A program made the position numbers and the translations under genes. From NCBI GenBank assembly GCA_039566865.1, contig CM076959.1, positions 15,297,501 to 15,361,500 on the forward strand: a DNA stretch of 64,000 nucleotides, read 5' to 3'. Positions 1 to 11,187 of the stretch are shown here, one piece after another (the first letter of the stretch is position 1; every line of letters starts with the position of its first letter). This DNA is from Aurelia coerulea. Its lineage: Eukaryota > Cnidaria > Scyphozoa > Semaeostomeae > Ulmaridae. Under the pieces are notes generated by a model. The model was not told the origin of the DNA, made no database searches, and saw only the letters and a list, made by a program, of their open reading frames with translations.

Positions 1-824
1 AGTTGTAGTATCATATCAAAATTGTTATATTCCTTGACAAATCGAGTGGTAATTAAGACATTCTGAGGACGTATACATGATTAGTAGGGCGTGTAGGCAC
101 AACACTCATTCGGTCCTCAGCTTTTATAGCATTGATTCTAAAACCGGTTAAACTAGTAAATCAAGATAATTAGAGAAAACAAGTAAACAAACCAAATACC
201 CCTGGGATCGAAATAAGGCGCGAGGTACAGTATTGATGACTTGTGTGCGTCAAGGGACGGTCTGTCGTGCAAAGTTAATAAACCCTCGGGAATGAATTGG
301 TGAAATCATAATGACTATGATCAAATTCATTGTTTCTTTAGGACCTGTTTATATCAGGAAAAACACCTCACCTGCTAGACCCGGGGTAGCCTGCGTGCTG
401 ACAGGCAAGATTTCACCTTCCCATAGAATCCTTTGTAATTTCATTTCGCGTTTATATGACAAAGGCAACACCTCCGGTATAGTGAGATCACACCTCACAT
501 AGGTGGAATATCACGTGGGCGAGGTGAAATTTTTCCATATAAGCCAACACTACCGGTATGGTAAAAAAGTATCATTTTACAATTCAAAATGGTACACCAC
601 CGTCATCCGCCTATTGAAGTTAGCCCTCCCTCCTCCGTATTCTGTGTCGTACTAAAAAATGTTTCCTTATGTTGTAGGAAAATCCAATGACCACGAGTGC
701 AATTGTTGAAAGGTACAATTTATTTTTAAATTCAACTAAAGTTTGAGGTTGTTCCCGAAAGGGTTATCCAGTTACCACTTGTTGAAAGCAGACGTGTAAA
801 GGCATACAGAGAAGCACGAAAATA
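1..824. other. Unassigned flank
   Basis: I see no convincing exon, RNA gene or transposon terminus here. The longest open stretch (311-502, + strand, 63 codons) has no recognisable motif and no supporting splice sites. The missing 5' exons of the RNF141-like gene could lie here or further left, but I could not identify them. Confidence 0.4.
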
Positions 825-2206
825 AAAATGGATATTCGAGTAATAAAGATACAGAGCTGGTTTTACCACGAATCGATTCGAGAGGCCTCACTCCACATTT
901 GTTTTTCTGCATTTGGTTAAAATCTCGTCAGAGATCGGCGTTACATCGAATTTCATTCCTTCGAAAATTGGCCTATGTTCAAGAATTCTTCAGGAACGCT
1001 ACAAATAAGATATAGCTTTCAAAATTTCACATTTTACGTGAATTATATCCAGGAATAACATGAAAATATTTGTTTGTGTGATTTTCGAAAATCGTAGACG
1101 AATTGAAGCTATTTTCTGCGAAGAAAGCTAATGGGCCTACCTTCACCCGCAGCAAAATCCCAGTAATCGGCATTAAATCACTCTTTTTCGCAATAATTAC
1201 CAGCGGATACATTAACGAATAACTTCACCACAAATCCAATTTCTTTCCACCATTCTATCATCGATAATTTCGATGAAATGTGACAAGACTTTACAGCCTC
1301 TGCAGCAAACCGTCCAACTACCGTCGATTCAAAGTTTTCTTGTTGTAAACACGTTGGAAGTCTTGCAAGACTTCATAAAACAAAAGGTTTTGCAAGACTT
1401 AGGTCTCCCATATGATACAGCAAAATGACACCTTTGAGAATAGATTGCACACTCCTGGAGGCATTCTATCGTTGCAAAATAAAGAAAAATGAAAACATTT
1501 CTCAAATATTGCAAATTTCTTTGTAGCATCGGAGAAGTACATAATTTGTCTAAAGAAATTTCCCCTGCAATCTATTCTCAAAGGTGTATAATCTATTATC
1601 AAAGGTAACAATTTGCTGTGTCATATGGGAGACCTGAGCCTTGCACAACCTTTTGTTTTATGCAAGCTTTCCTGGTGTTTGCAACAAGAAAACTTTGAAT
1701 CGACGGTAGTTGGACGGTTTGCTGCAGAGGCTGTAAAGTCTTGTCACATTTTATCGAAATTATCGATGATAAAATGGCAGAAAGAAATTGGATTTGTGGT
1801 GAAGTTATTCGTTAATGTATCCGCTGGTTGTTATTACGAAAAAGAGTGATTTAATGCCGATTACTGGGATTTTGCTGCGGGTGAAGGTAGGCCCATTAGC
1901 TTTCTTCGCAGCAAATAGCTTTAATTCGTCTAGGATTTCCAAAAATCACACAAACAAATATTTTTATGTTATTCCTGGACATAATTCAATAACCTGTGAA
2001 ATTTTCAAAGCTATATCATATTTGTAGCGTTCCTGAAGAATTCTTGAACATAGGCCAATTTTCGAAGGAATGAAATTCGATGTAACGCCGATCCCTGACG
2101 ACATTTTAACCATATGTAGAAAAACAAATGTGGAGTGAGGCCTCTCGAATCGATTCGTGGTAAAACCAGCTCTGTATCTTTATTACTCGAATATCCATTT
2201 TTGATT
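825..2206. repeat. Long fold-back inverted repeat
   Basis: The left arm (about 825-1453) is the reverse complement of the right arm (about 1566-2206), with a spacer of about 110 bp centred near 1515. The arms are long and still highly similar; for example 1317-1352 pairs with 1677-1712 at one visible mismatch. The same short translation appears on the minus strand at 1027-1212 and on the plus strand at 1815-2027 because of this symmetry; I do not think it is a gene. Most likely a fold-back MITE or an inverted duplication. No transposase is visible. Confidence 0.85.
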
Positions 2207-2253
2207 ACAAAGTCCACTTTGTAATCTAAGAAGGGGCTTCGATGTCAGTCAGT

Positions 2254-2261
<8 letters not shown>

Positions 2262-2282
<21 letters not shown>
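2262..2282. repeat. GAAA microsatellite
   Basis: About five GAAA units lie just right of the fold-back element. Confidence 0.8.
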
Positions 2283-2285
<3 letters not shown>

Positions 2286-2830
2286 AACCCACTTCCGTCA
2301 CGCTCGTTAAAGCGATTGATTAACGTTTTATCTCAGCTAATTGGCACTGAAATAAAGAAAGCGCACATAAAGCGCATACAAGACAGAAGTTTCCCGCGAT
2401 CCTATAGGAACATTTGACGTCGGCTTATTTCATGTTAGACAGATTTGACACCTTAAGATGGATAAATCACCAAGATGTTTACCCTGATGCAACAACAAAT
2501 TTACCCAGAATTGGCACGTTCTTGACTTCATTAGCAGCTCAATTATGTCAAAACAATCGTTTTCTAGAACGAACGAATCATTAGCCTTATTGATAGTACT
2601 CATTATGTAAATAAGTCAACTTTAGAGGATGATGTAACCGGTGGCCTGCACAGAGGCTAGCATTCGCAGCATCACCGAAGGTAGAAGGATCCCCCTCCTA
2701 CACAGCTACAGAAAGTTGCAGAATCCCAGCAAACAATGGCGCCATTGACAGGGGGAAAGCAAGTGATCACACTGAACCAAACCATCTTCATGCATATCAT
2801 TCTGCACAGAGGTTATTTTCGTGACTGCTT

Positions 2831-2936
2831 GTCTCAAATTAGATGCCCGCGAATAGTAACAATTGAAACGTTCTGTTGGGTTCTGCATAAGCAATTTTGC
2901 GTTATCGTAAATCTCACATGACATCTCATTTGACAC
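2831..2936. mobile_element. Short palindromic MITE, family A, copy 1
   Basis: About 105 bp with mutually complementary ends resembling GTCTCAAATTAGATG and its reverse complement, and an internal stretch of the form GCGTTATCG. Similar copies lie at 24263-24376, 28721-28830 and 32515-32625, so this is a dispersed hairpin family. This copy is somewhat degraded. Confidence 0.65.
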
Positions 2937-3104
2937 AAATGCACCAATAGTTTTGTGCACGAACTAAGCAAACTAGGGGTAATGACTTTTGATTTTTGCG
3001 TATCATTCGCGTTTGACATAAAGACCAAAATGTTGCCTTTGATGCGGTTCTTTTTCTTATACAAGGCGCTTGAATAAGAAAGTAAGTAGAAAGTAGACAG
3101 GAAA

Positions 3105-4180
3105 GAAAGTAGACAGGAAACTCTTCTCGGTATAACCTTTGATCGATCACTATCTTTCAAAGGACATGTGAAGACCCTATGTAGAAAGGCCGGCCAGAAA
3201 CTCCATGCTCTTGCCCGTATATCCTGCTACATGGACACTGACAAATTGCAGCAGCTAATGAGAGCATTTGTGTTATCGCACTTTAGCTACTGTCCACTTG
3301 TTTGGATGTTTTATGACAGAACTTTAAACCATAGAATAAATCATGTTCACGAAAGGGCACTGCGCATTGCGTACAAGGATCACGGAAGTGATTTTGGTTC
3401 TCTCCTGGAACAGAGCAATTCGGTGCCCATCCATGTAAGAAACCTACAGTTGCTTATGACGGAAATTTTTAAAACAAAGTCTGATCTAAATCCACCTTTC
3501 ATGAAAGATATTTTTATGGAGAGAGGTATTAGCTGCAACCTAAGGCATGGCAATGACGCTCAAATTCCAAAGGTGCGAACCACGTCCTTTGGAGTTGAGA
3601 CCATAGCCTACCTTGGAAATAAACTTTGGCAGTTTTTACCGCACGAAATAAAACGATCAAGCACCCTTCCTATTTTCAAAAAACGAATTAGATGTTGGAA
3701 TGGCGAAAAATGCAACTGTAGGCTCTGCAAAACATACATTCCAAGAGTTGGGTTTCTAACATGATAAACATTTCTTGGGCCTTCTCGCGAGGATGGGGGC
3801 GGTGCACTGCTTCCCGGTGGGATGGGGGATGTGCTGTGCGGGATGTGAGGTCCCCTTCACGATGCAGGCACTGGGCTGCGGTTGAACTGGGGAATTGCTC
3901 CCTAGCGGCGACCGCAGCTTAGGATATGCGTGTGGGGGTTCCCTCGCGCGGTGTGTCCGCCGTCTCTCTGGGAGGTGGGCGTCGCTCCGTACCTCGTAGG
4001 GAAGGCATGCTTTTATCTTGTATATAATCCACTAAATGTTTTTATTGATTAGCTTTAGGAATTAATTTGTAAATTTTGTAAATTTTTGTAAAGTAGGCCT
4101 AAATTAGCTGTAATTTAGCTATTCTTTTTATTTTACTTAGCCTACATTAAATAAATTATTGATGATGATGATGATGATTG
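3105..4180 (+). mobile_element. LINE fragment, RT C-terminus and 3' tail
   Basis: An open frame from about 3118 to 3764 encodes the C-terminal part of a non-LTR reverse-transcriptase protein: a LGITFDRSLSF block, a HFSYCPLVWMF block, the HERALRIAYKD block and a terminal cysteine-rich CRLCKTYIPRVGF motif. The RT catalytic core and endonuclease are missing, so this is a 5'-truncated copy. It is followed by an untranslated region with tail text shared with 49680-49835 and 60190-60400 (taaattagct/taatttagct, cctacattaaataaatt) and ends in (GAT)n near 4158-4180. This family is the main reason for suspecting a cnidarian host. Confidence 0.85.
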
Positions 4181-4533
4181 ATTTTCCATTGAAGGCGACT
4201 TTAGCAGCAACACTCATCCCTCTGACTGTAGCTAAAAACAGCATCTACGATCATTTGGGGTTATGAAGAAATCAATATTCAGATATTCTTAGCTTGTTTA
4301 GCTCAGGACAGACTTTGTAATCATCCAAAAGGATCTTATGTTTATTTTCGTGAAGGTACTCGAAAATTTATCTCGAAAGCCTTATTTTCAGTCATGTGAT
4401 CGGAATACGACGATATCATTGGCTTATAAGCGTGAAATTGGAAGATTTGCGGGTTTCCCTGTGCCCTATTGAAAGATTTGACTCATATGCTAGGTCTTCT
4501 GAACCTTCTGCTCTAGACTTGCCCCAAGCTCGG

Positions 4534-4621
4534 CCCCAAGTCTATCTCTTCATTATGGCGGATCCAGGAACTACGTACCGTAAATGGAACGGTAAGGCGG
4601 ACTGAAGAGATAGACTTGGGG
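4534..4621. repeat. Hairpin with 19-bp perfect arms
   Basis: Positions 4534-4552 and 4603-4621 are perfect reverse complements (CCCCAAGTCTATCTCTTCA) around a 50-bp loop. The outer sequence TTGCCCC/GGGGCAA is also partly repeated. It could be a small MITE or a structured RNA; the sequence alone does not decide. Confidence 0.7.
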
Positions 4622-4840
4622 CAAGCCTACTTCTGCTCCAAAAGGCAGAAGGCTTGCTAGACTTGGAGAAATTCTTGCTTCATTACCGAATCGCAATGGT
4701 GAATTCAAAACCTGCTGTTTAAAAGATTTGTGTGATGGCCGCTAAATTATTGCTTTGATTTTAAGGGAACAGTAGCTAGTCAAACTGGGATTATTTTTTT
4801 ACTCACCTCCTGTTAATATTTCCAATTTTCTTGCTTGCAG

Positions 4841-4951
4841 AGTGGATGCGTTGAGCAGTGAAGAAGTTGAATGCTGCATTTGTATGGAACGTAAATCCGA
4901 TGTTTCTTTGGCATGTGCACACTGTTTTTGCAAACAATGCATTGATTCTTG
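4841..4951 (+). CDS. RNF141: RNF141-like penultimate exon (RING N-half)
   Basis: Carries the first six zinc ligands (CCIC...CAHCFCKQC) and ends two bases into the conserved tryptophan codon after CIDS. It starts directly after a pyrimidine-rich tract and cag. Confidence 0.87.
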
Positions 4952-6350
4952 GTAAGCACAAATTCTTTATGTAGCCTGTGAACATACCTTCTATATGGGA
5001 ACTGTGGAGGTGGAAAAAGAAAAGAAAGGACCTGTAGGAGGAGTGGGCTGCATTTTCGAATTTCATTTACCTCATTCGAGTTTTATAGCGTTCTGTGTCA
5101 TTTTTCCTTGGATCTGAAAGTCTGAAGTCTCACGAAAATGTAACTGAGTAGCAAACACGTAAGATTTATTAATAAAACCAATTCCATCACTTACGGTTTT
5201 GCAATGGGGCGTAAATAATAATGAACCTTTTGTACCTCAAATTTGGTACGTGGAATCCAAAAATATAGCCTATTGCTACATCTTTGCCTTTTTTTCTTTT
5301 CTCATTCTGAAACTTGAAGCCGTCGAAATGCTAATTTTTATGGATTGCATCTCTGGTAAAAATCATGCGATTGGTCTTGTCACAAAATGAAAAAAATCAT
5401 ACTGCAGAAACGAAGTCCATCGCATGAGACTTCCCGTTGAAGTTAGTTGACAGATATTAAGAGCTAACTCAAGAGCTACATATTTAAATCTAGAATTAGC
5501 CTAATTGCATTTGATGATTTCGACACGTGCGTGGATATTGTTTAGCAAAGATAAACAAAAGCATGCATAGGGTTTTCTTTGTCCTATTCAAAGATTAGCG
5601 CAATTGCATACCATATTCATGTGATGGTTAAAGTCAGAATTGATTCTTTACCTCATAGGACCGGTCTTTCTCTGTTGGTTTCGGATTTGCGCTGATTTTA
5701 ATTGTTTTAAAACTCTTCATGATTTTTTTCGATAAAGAGAAATTCTAAAATTTATGTGAAGAAAATGAAGTAAATCATCGTACCTGAATTTCAGTTCGAG
5801 TAATTAAATCGAAAAGAAGATTCAATAACCCCTTTTCCAATCAATTAATGCAGATGCTGTACTGAGAACCAAGGGGCATTTCACTACCCAAAATAGCGTA
5901 AGATATTTCCGGGATTTACGAAATTTACGCTTTGTAGCAGCTCATGACATTTTCTGGCTGCTGTATGAACACATCTTGAAGATTTAAGAAGCTCTTACGA
6001 AGATTTAACAAATATGGAAGCAAAAAATGGAATATTTCTGAGAGATTTTAGGAGTCTTGGGATTTCTTGAAGATTTCCAGGGATTTCCCTGAGGATTTCC
6101 GGATTTTCCCCGGACTCCCAAGTAGGGTGTACGGGATACCTAAGTGAAATTCCCCTTGCTGATAATACTTTCCAATGTCTGTTTGACCATGTGTTTTGAC
6201 CCTAGGTATACGAGCCAGCATGATGTGCATAAGACATGCCCAATGTGTCGGGAAATCATCAAACCTGAGGATGAATTCTGGGAAATGGCTGATGCACCTG
6301 ACAAAGATGAAATGCGTAGCTACATTGTCTCCTTAGCGTCAGGAATTTGA
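4841..6350 (+). CDS. RNF141: RING finger E3 ligase, RNF141-like (last two exons)
   Basis: Two exons join as 4841-4951 + 6206-6350. The acceptor is ttgcttgcag|AG, the donor is TTG|gtaagc, the second acceptor is gaccctag|GT, and a tryptophan codon is split across the junction. The protein reads RVDALSSEEVECCICM..., a complete C3HC4 RING: CxxC, then CxHxFCxxC, then CPMC, so all eight zinc ligands are present. It ends with the C-terminal signature W-x-x-x-DAP-x-x-D-x-M-x-x-YI that I associate with RNF141 (ZNF230), where RING is the last domain. The family is expected to act as an E2-binding ubiquitin ligase. The stop is TGA at 6348-6350. The upstream exons encoding the N-terminal region were not found in 1-4840, so this is a 3' partial gene as seen here. 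The name rests on motif recall. Confidence 0.85.
6206..6350 (+). CDS. RNF141: RNF141-like terminal exon (RING C-half)
   Basis: Completes the split tryptophan, then supplies the CPMC pair and the conserved DAPDKDEMRSYI tail before TGA. An ATG at 6144 lies in the intron and is not the start. Confidence 0.87.
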
Positions 6351-6449
6351 TTTTTATAAAATGCGTTTCGTAGCAGATTCAGAACAGAAATTAGGGTGTT
6401 TTAGAACTAACTTGCTAAAAGACTGATTAGCTGATTCCCTGGTTTCCCC

Positions 6450-7067
6450 AACAAGGACAGATAATGTTACAATAGGACGCACTACTTTTTATTGACACCT
6501 AGATACAAAGCAATTTGTGATTGCAGACAAAGGGAATTCCATGCTCGGTTGGTTAAGACATAAACAAAAACAAAGCAAGCCGCAAAAATGCCCTGAAACT
6601 CGGGTCGCTAGCCCGCTCGTTGTGCATTCCAGAAATGGTTTTTAAGAGCAAATATTAGCACATATCGAAAGAAGAAGGATATATCTAAACTTCTGCCTCG
6701 GGCATTTTATTTATTTAGTGCAGAAGCCAATTGGGAGGGGATTCAATTCTCGTACTTTTTAGGTGTAATTAAAACACTTACTGCTCAGCTTCTGTACGAA
6801 AAAAATAAAATGCCCGAGGCAGAAGTTTAGATATATCCTTATTTTTTCAATATGTGCTAATATCAGCTCTATAAAACCATTTCTGGAATGCACAACGACC
6901 GATCTAGCGACCCGGGTTTCAGGGCAATTTTTGCGGCTTGCTTTGTTTTTGTTTATGTCTTGACCAACCGAGCATGGAATTCCCTTTGTCTGCAATCACA
7001 AATTGCTTTGTATCTAGGTGTCAATAAAAAGTAGCGAGTTCTATTGTAACATTATCTGTCCTTGTTG
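6450..7067. mobile_element. Fold-back element, family B
   Basis: Arms 6450-6730 and 6788-7067 are reverse complements. The outermost bases read ACAAGGACAGATAATGTTAC on the left, with the reciprocal on the right. A solo arm of the same family lies at 29405-29720, and 14636-14884 has a similar but diverged design. Open frames here are palindrome artefacts. It lies only about 100 bp beyond the RNF141-like stop codon, so it may sit in or near that gene's 3' UTR. Confidence 0.85.
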
Positions 7068-7096
7068 GTTTCCCCGGCGCTTCGGTCAACAGAGAC

Positions 7097-7306
7097 TCAT
7101 AATATTATTTTGAAAAAATTGACCCTATTTTAGGCCCTCGCACACAAGAGATTGTTGTGGCAATCACAAATAATGTTATGTTGAAAAATTGACCCTATTT
7201 AGGCCATTACGTACCAGATATTGTTGTGGCAATCACTCATAATATTATGTTGAAAAAATTTGACCCTATTTAGGCCCTCACACACAAGAGATTGTTGTGG
7301 CATAGA
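7097..7306. repeat. Tandem repeat, about 72-bp unit, three copies
   Basis: Three imperfect units share the blocks ACTCATAATATTAT, GACCCTATTTAGGCC and AGATTGTTGTGGCA. A diverged single unit (GATCCTATTTAGGCCCTCC) reappears near 60645-60690. Confidence 0.8.
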
Positions 7307-7494
7307 TTTTACGAATTCCAATCTGATTCAAACTTCAATTGGCAATGTGAACTTTACCTTACTTACATATGCTAAATTTCGTCATTAACTGTGTGCGGAA
7401 TGGGAATGTCGCTGTATTTTGTTTCTGGGAAGTGAGTGGTAGCTGAGAATTGGCCTAAGGAGGGTCATCTTGTTTACTTTTGATGATGAGTTTT

Positions 7495-7600
7495 TCCGCG
7501 TGGAATATGCTACCACAGGAATTCAAGCGTGGAATATGCTACCACAATCAGTGATAGACTCAAAAACAATCAATTCTTTTAAAAACGCAATTTAGTATAA
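7495..7600 (+). mobile_element. LINE 3' fragment
   Basis: A frame reading AWNMLPQSVIDSKTINSFKN followed by a stop matches the usual end of non-LTR RT proteins. The block GCGTGGAATATGCTACCACA is locally duplicated about 26 bp apart. No upstream RT remains. Confidence 0.65.
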
Positions 7601-9610
7601 GTAAATAAAAAAGAAGAACTTAATGTAAAAAAGGCAAAAAAAATTAAAAATCGTAAAGAAACCAGTAACAGATAAATAGGTACGGTTGCAGTGCAGTTTG
7701 ATTCCATAGGGTAAAAATTCATAGGGTAAAATATCAACATTAAACAATACTATCTTAGTCACGGAATTGCTGCTCTGTTACTTAACTTATCATATTCTTT
7801 CTTTTCGAGGAAATAATAAATAAATTTTTCGTTTATTTTTCGTCTTATTTTCTTTTATTTTATTTAATTGTTTTTTTGTTTTTGTTTGTTCGTTTTTGTT
7901 TTTCTTTACATCAACAGAGCCTTCAGTATTGAAGTAGTTGATTAAATTCGTAGAAGTAGAAGAAGAGTTTCTGTTGTGCAAGGTTTACCGGAGGGATAGG
8001 GACTTAGGTAATTGATTTAAATATATTTAGCCTCAAAAGTTTCAAATAATTACCTGTGTATGTTTTCGTTCGATAACGTAGGTTAGTATAGATCTGAAAA
8101 TTGTAACCTGAGTCATGGAATCAATTGGAACTTTACAAACGAACGTTTATGTAAATATATTTAGCTTATATTGGGTATTTTATGCAGTTATACTCTACAA
8201 TGCTGAAGTCTTTATATCGTTATAACGTGTTAGATGTAGGCCTATTCACTTTGATGGATGTTCATAGATAAATTAGTTTGCAGCAGTTTATAGATAAAGT
8301 CAATTACAAACGCCACTTCGCAACCATAGCTATTCCCAATCTTGAACAATTAAACTTTCGGCGGAGAAAATAATAGTGAGGGCAGGAAACGCATATTTTT
8401 GATTGTTTTACCACTCTTCGCGCAAAATAAAAGCTTGTGGGGTCACAAACTTGTTCCTAAGATTTTCATACATACTTGCACAAGAGGGCTAAGGATTATC
8501 GCAAGATTTCGAGGAATCAAAACGCCTTGAATTATTCTTTCGTTAAAATGAATTTTTAAGAAATCCCCAGGACAAACAAGATGACTCACGTAAGCGGTAA
8601 AAATATAAAATTTCTTTAATGCTCTTTCGCATTTCTGTTTTATGTGCATCAAGAAAGTTTAGAGTTAGCGGGGAGCTGTTTAACGACGGAATATTGTGAC
8701 CTCGAAAGTGATCGATTGGTGAAAAGTTCACCACATTTAAAAGTGCAAGTTGTTTCTACTTTCCTTTAACCTCGACCATGGGCTATTGAGGAGCTCACTG
8801 TTTCATAAGGAACGACTCTTGTCGTATTCTGCTTGCAGATTCCTAATCAGAAGGCATCACAGTATCGTAAGATGCAAAATTTGTTTTGCAACAAAGGTCA
8901 ACGAAAAAACTTCAAATAATTCTCAAGGGAATGCCCCCTTCAGCCAACTAAATTTCGTAACGCTTGAAAGATTCAAATTCCGCTCTCAAATCTGTTTTAA
9001 ATGATACCAAGCATGCAATGTTTTGCAATATAATGTTAGTTCTATGATCAAAAACCATTTTACTCTTCATAGTTCTTGGTTGTACTATAGTTTAGCTGCT
9101 GATTTAACCTTAGTATATATTATATATTTGACAATGTTAAAGTATATATTTGACAATGTTAAGGTATTAGATAACGTTTGCTACGCAAGATAGTTGTTGT
9201 ATTTATTTCATATATTGAAAGTGCAAAAATTCCTTATCTGTCTTTAACTTAACCTCTTTCTGACATTTGGTCCTAGCTTTTTTGGGTACAAGAAAGCTTC
9301 GATTTAGACCCATCTTCTTTAGCCTGCGCAAAGCCTCAACGTCTCAAAGGATACCATGACAGTTGATTTGTAAGGAATTGGAAAACTGTGGTTTGTTTCA
9401 AAATTTAGAAGTTTCGATTGCCAACAATATACAAGGCATTAATATAATTTGAAATAACGCTAGAAGTAACTAAGCAGCAACTAACACAACAACTATCTCT
9501 AAAATATATAAATCATACTGGTTCGCTATTTTCAGTTTAAACGGATGAACATGCTTTTTAATTTATCTAACCCATGTAACTTGATTTTTTAGACACCGGA
9601 ACAGGAAGAT
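7600..9610. other. AT-rich intergenic stretch
   Basis: No exon or transposon terminus recognised. A short direct duplication of TATATATTTGACAATGTTAA occurs near 9122-9165. The open frames at 8443-9004 are short and motif-free. Confidence 0.4.
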
Positions 9611-9611
9611 A

Positions 9612-10143
9612 CCGGTTGTCCCAAAAAAGTACTCCCGTTTGAAAAATCACCAAATTTGATTACACGGCCGATCTTCAATTTTCTTTTTTGGTCACGTAGA
9701 TCAAGGACCAAATTATTTTCCAAAATCTTGTAAGTGGTTTTAAAATGAGCAAATTTAACTCTTTTAGGGTTACCCGGTTTTGAATCATGCTGTAAAAAGC
9801 ACTGATGATTGCCAAATCAATTTCTTTGTGCGTGTAAAATTTATAGTTTGGTCATAAATGACAAAAATAAATGTGCACTATCATTGGCGACTTCAATGAT
9901 GATAAAAAATCTGAAAATTTTGACTCTTAGGAAAGAGTGAGTATTTTGCATAAAAACTATAGCTCAAAATAAGGTTTTCAACGTGTAAATTTTCTACCTT
10001 GCTGTATCAAAAGCAAACATTTCACCATCTGTGAATATTTTTCGGTCTTTGGCAAAGGCATTCAAAAAGAAAATTTTATCAAAGGTTTGATAATCAATTT
10101 TTGATGATTTTTTCAACAGGAGTACTTTTTTTAGGACACCCGG
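9612..10143. mobile_element. Tc1/mariner-type MITE (CCGG...TGTCCC termini)
   Basis: Terminal inverted repeats CCGGTTGTCCCAAAAAAGTA (left) and the near-reciprocal TACTTTTTTTAGGACACCCGG (right, ending near 10143) are flanked by TA on both sides, the target duplication expected for Tc1/mariner. No transposase frame is present. Related termini occur at 18390-18406, 29240-29289, 42056-42105 and 58718-59508. Confidence 0.8.
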
Positions 10144-10208
10144 TAGATTGTACAGAGAATGAGGGTTAATATTTTCGGTATTGCCCAAAGGAAACAGTTA
10201 TTATATAG

Positions 10209-10214
10209 TTTATT
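10209..10214 (-). terminator. Possible TOP3B polyadenylation signal
   Basis: TTTATT on the plus strand (AATAAA on the minus strand) lies about 640 bp beyond the TOP3B stop. It is the only canonical signal I noticed between the stop and the MITE at 9612-10143. Confidence 0.35.
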
Positions 10215-10498
10215 ACCCTATGGTCAGGGCTGGGCGAAGGCCTTTCGTTTTTTTAACAAAGTAAAACATACTTTCAAAGCCAAATGCTCGTTGGCCTGAT
10301 ACGAAGCCATTGCAGACGAAGTCACTTGTTGCTATTCAAATTGTTGTTCGATGTGTTCGAAGCACTGTTCGATGCGCTCGAATTCGAAGCTGAGTTGTTA
10401 CGCAATGAGCGGGCATTACCAGATAATAACGCCCTATCATTACGTCGTATTCGAACGCTTTCAGCCAATCAGATTGTATAACAGAGTTGCTGCCCTGA

Positions 10499-10688
10499 CA
10501 ATAGACCCTTTAGCTATTCTACAAAAGAGCCTGCATCGAACGTTATTTTTATCCATTTTCATATGCGACGTTCGATCGAGTGGCGATAGAGCTTCTATCA
10601 CTATTGTGCACATTCAAAAATTCTTCAAAATGTAGCAAAATAGCCTTCGATTCTGATTCTTTCCAGAATAGCTAAAAGGTCTATAGGG
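10499..10688. repeat. Small inverted repeat in the TOP3B 3' flank
   Basis: Termini ATAGACCCTTTAGCTATTCT (left) and the near-reciprocal AGAATAGCTAAAAGGTCTAT (right). Probable MITE of about 190 bp, probably within the 3' UTR of TOP3B. Confidence 0.55.
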
Positions 10689-10857
10689 TAATAACAGTTA
10701 GTATAAATTTGATAAATGCCGCGGGCTTTCAAACATGTAACAATGTTCTAACTTACCCACTATAGGGTTTACAATGCATCAAAGCTTTACGCTGCAACTA
10801 TCCACTGACAACATTACACGTACCTCTGCCTTTGGAGACCGCTAAGAGTGTTCGTCG

Positions 10858-11187
10858 TTAAAAGAAATCAGCTAAAGACATTTTCTCTTTTGGTTTCGCA
10901 GCATAACCACTGTCAAAATCTTCATAATCATCATCAGAACCATATCCTCTTCCACGACCCCTTCGCCCTCTTCCTCCACGGCCTCGTCGTCCCCTTCCTC
11001 CACGGCCACGCCCACCTCTGCCACGCTTACCTCGACCACCATCACCTCCTCTCCCCCTGTTAGAGCCATGAGAGTTGCCTTCGTTTCCATGCTGTCTCAG
11101 TCCTCTTGCAGTTACATGAGCAACGAAGAGGGGGTCACAGAATGGGCAGCCGCGATGTTGTGCCACGCCAACAATGTTTGCTTGCGA
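10858..11187 (-). CDS. TOP3B: TOP3B exon 22 (last zinc pair and RGG tail)
   Basis: Begins [18 protein letters not shown] after ttttttcag. It then runs into an arginine/glycine-rich box of roughly 38 residues, an acidic patch (SDDDYEDFD) and the conserved [10 protein letters not shown] end with TAA at 10858-10860. The RGG box is the RNA-binding hallmark that separates beta from alpha. Confidence 0.95.
   Translation of the reverse strand, partial: SQANIVGVAQHRGCPFCDPLFVAHVTARGLRQHGNEGNSHGSNRGRGGDGGRGKRGRGGRGRGGRGRRGRGGRGRRGRGRGYGSDDDYEDFDSGYAAKPKEKMSLADFF

Noticed and set aside
1027..2027. Matching 60-70 codon frames on opposite strands
   Set aside because: They are the two arms of one palindrome, not paralogous genes.
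7600..9610. Possible CRISPR-like or prokaryotic features
   Set aside because: Spliced genes, LINEs and MITEs show the window is eukaryotic; the direct repeats here are not regularly spaced.
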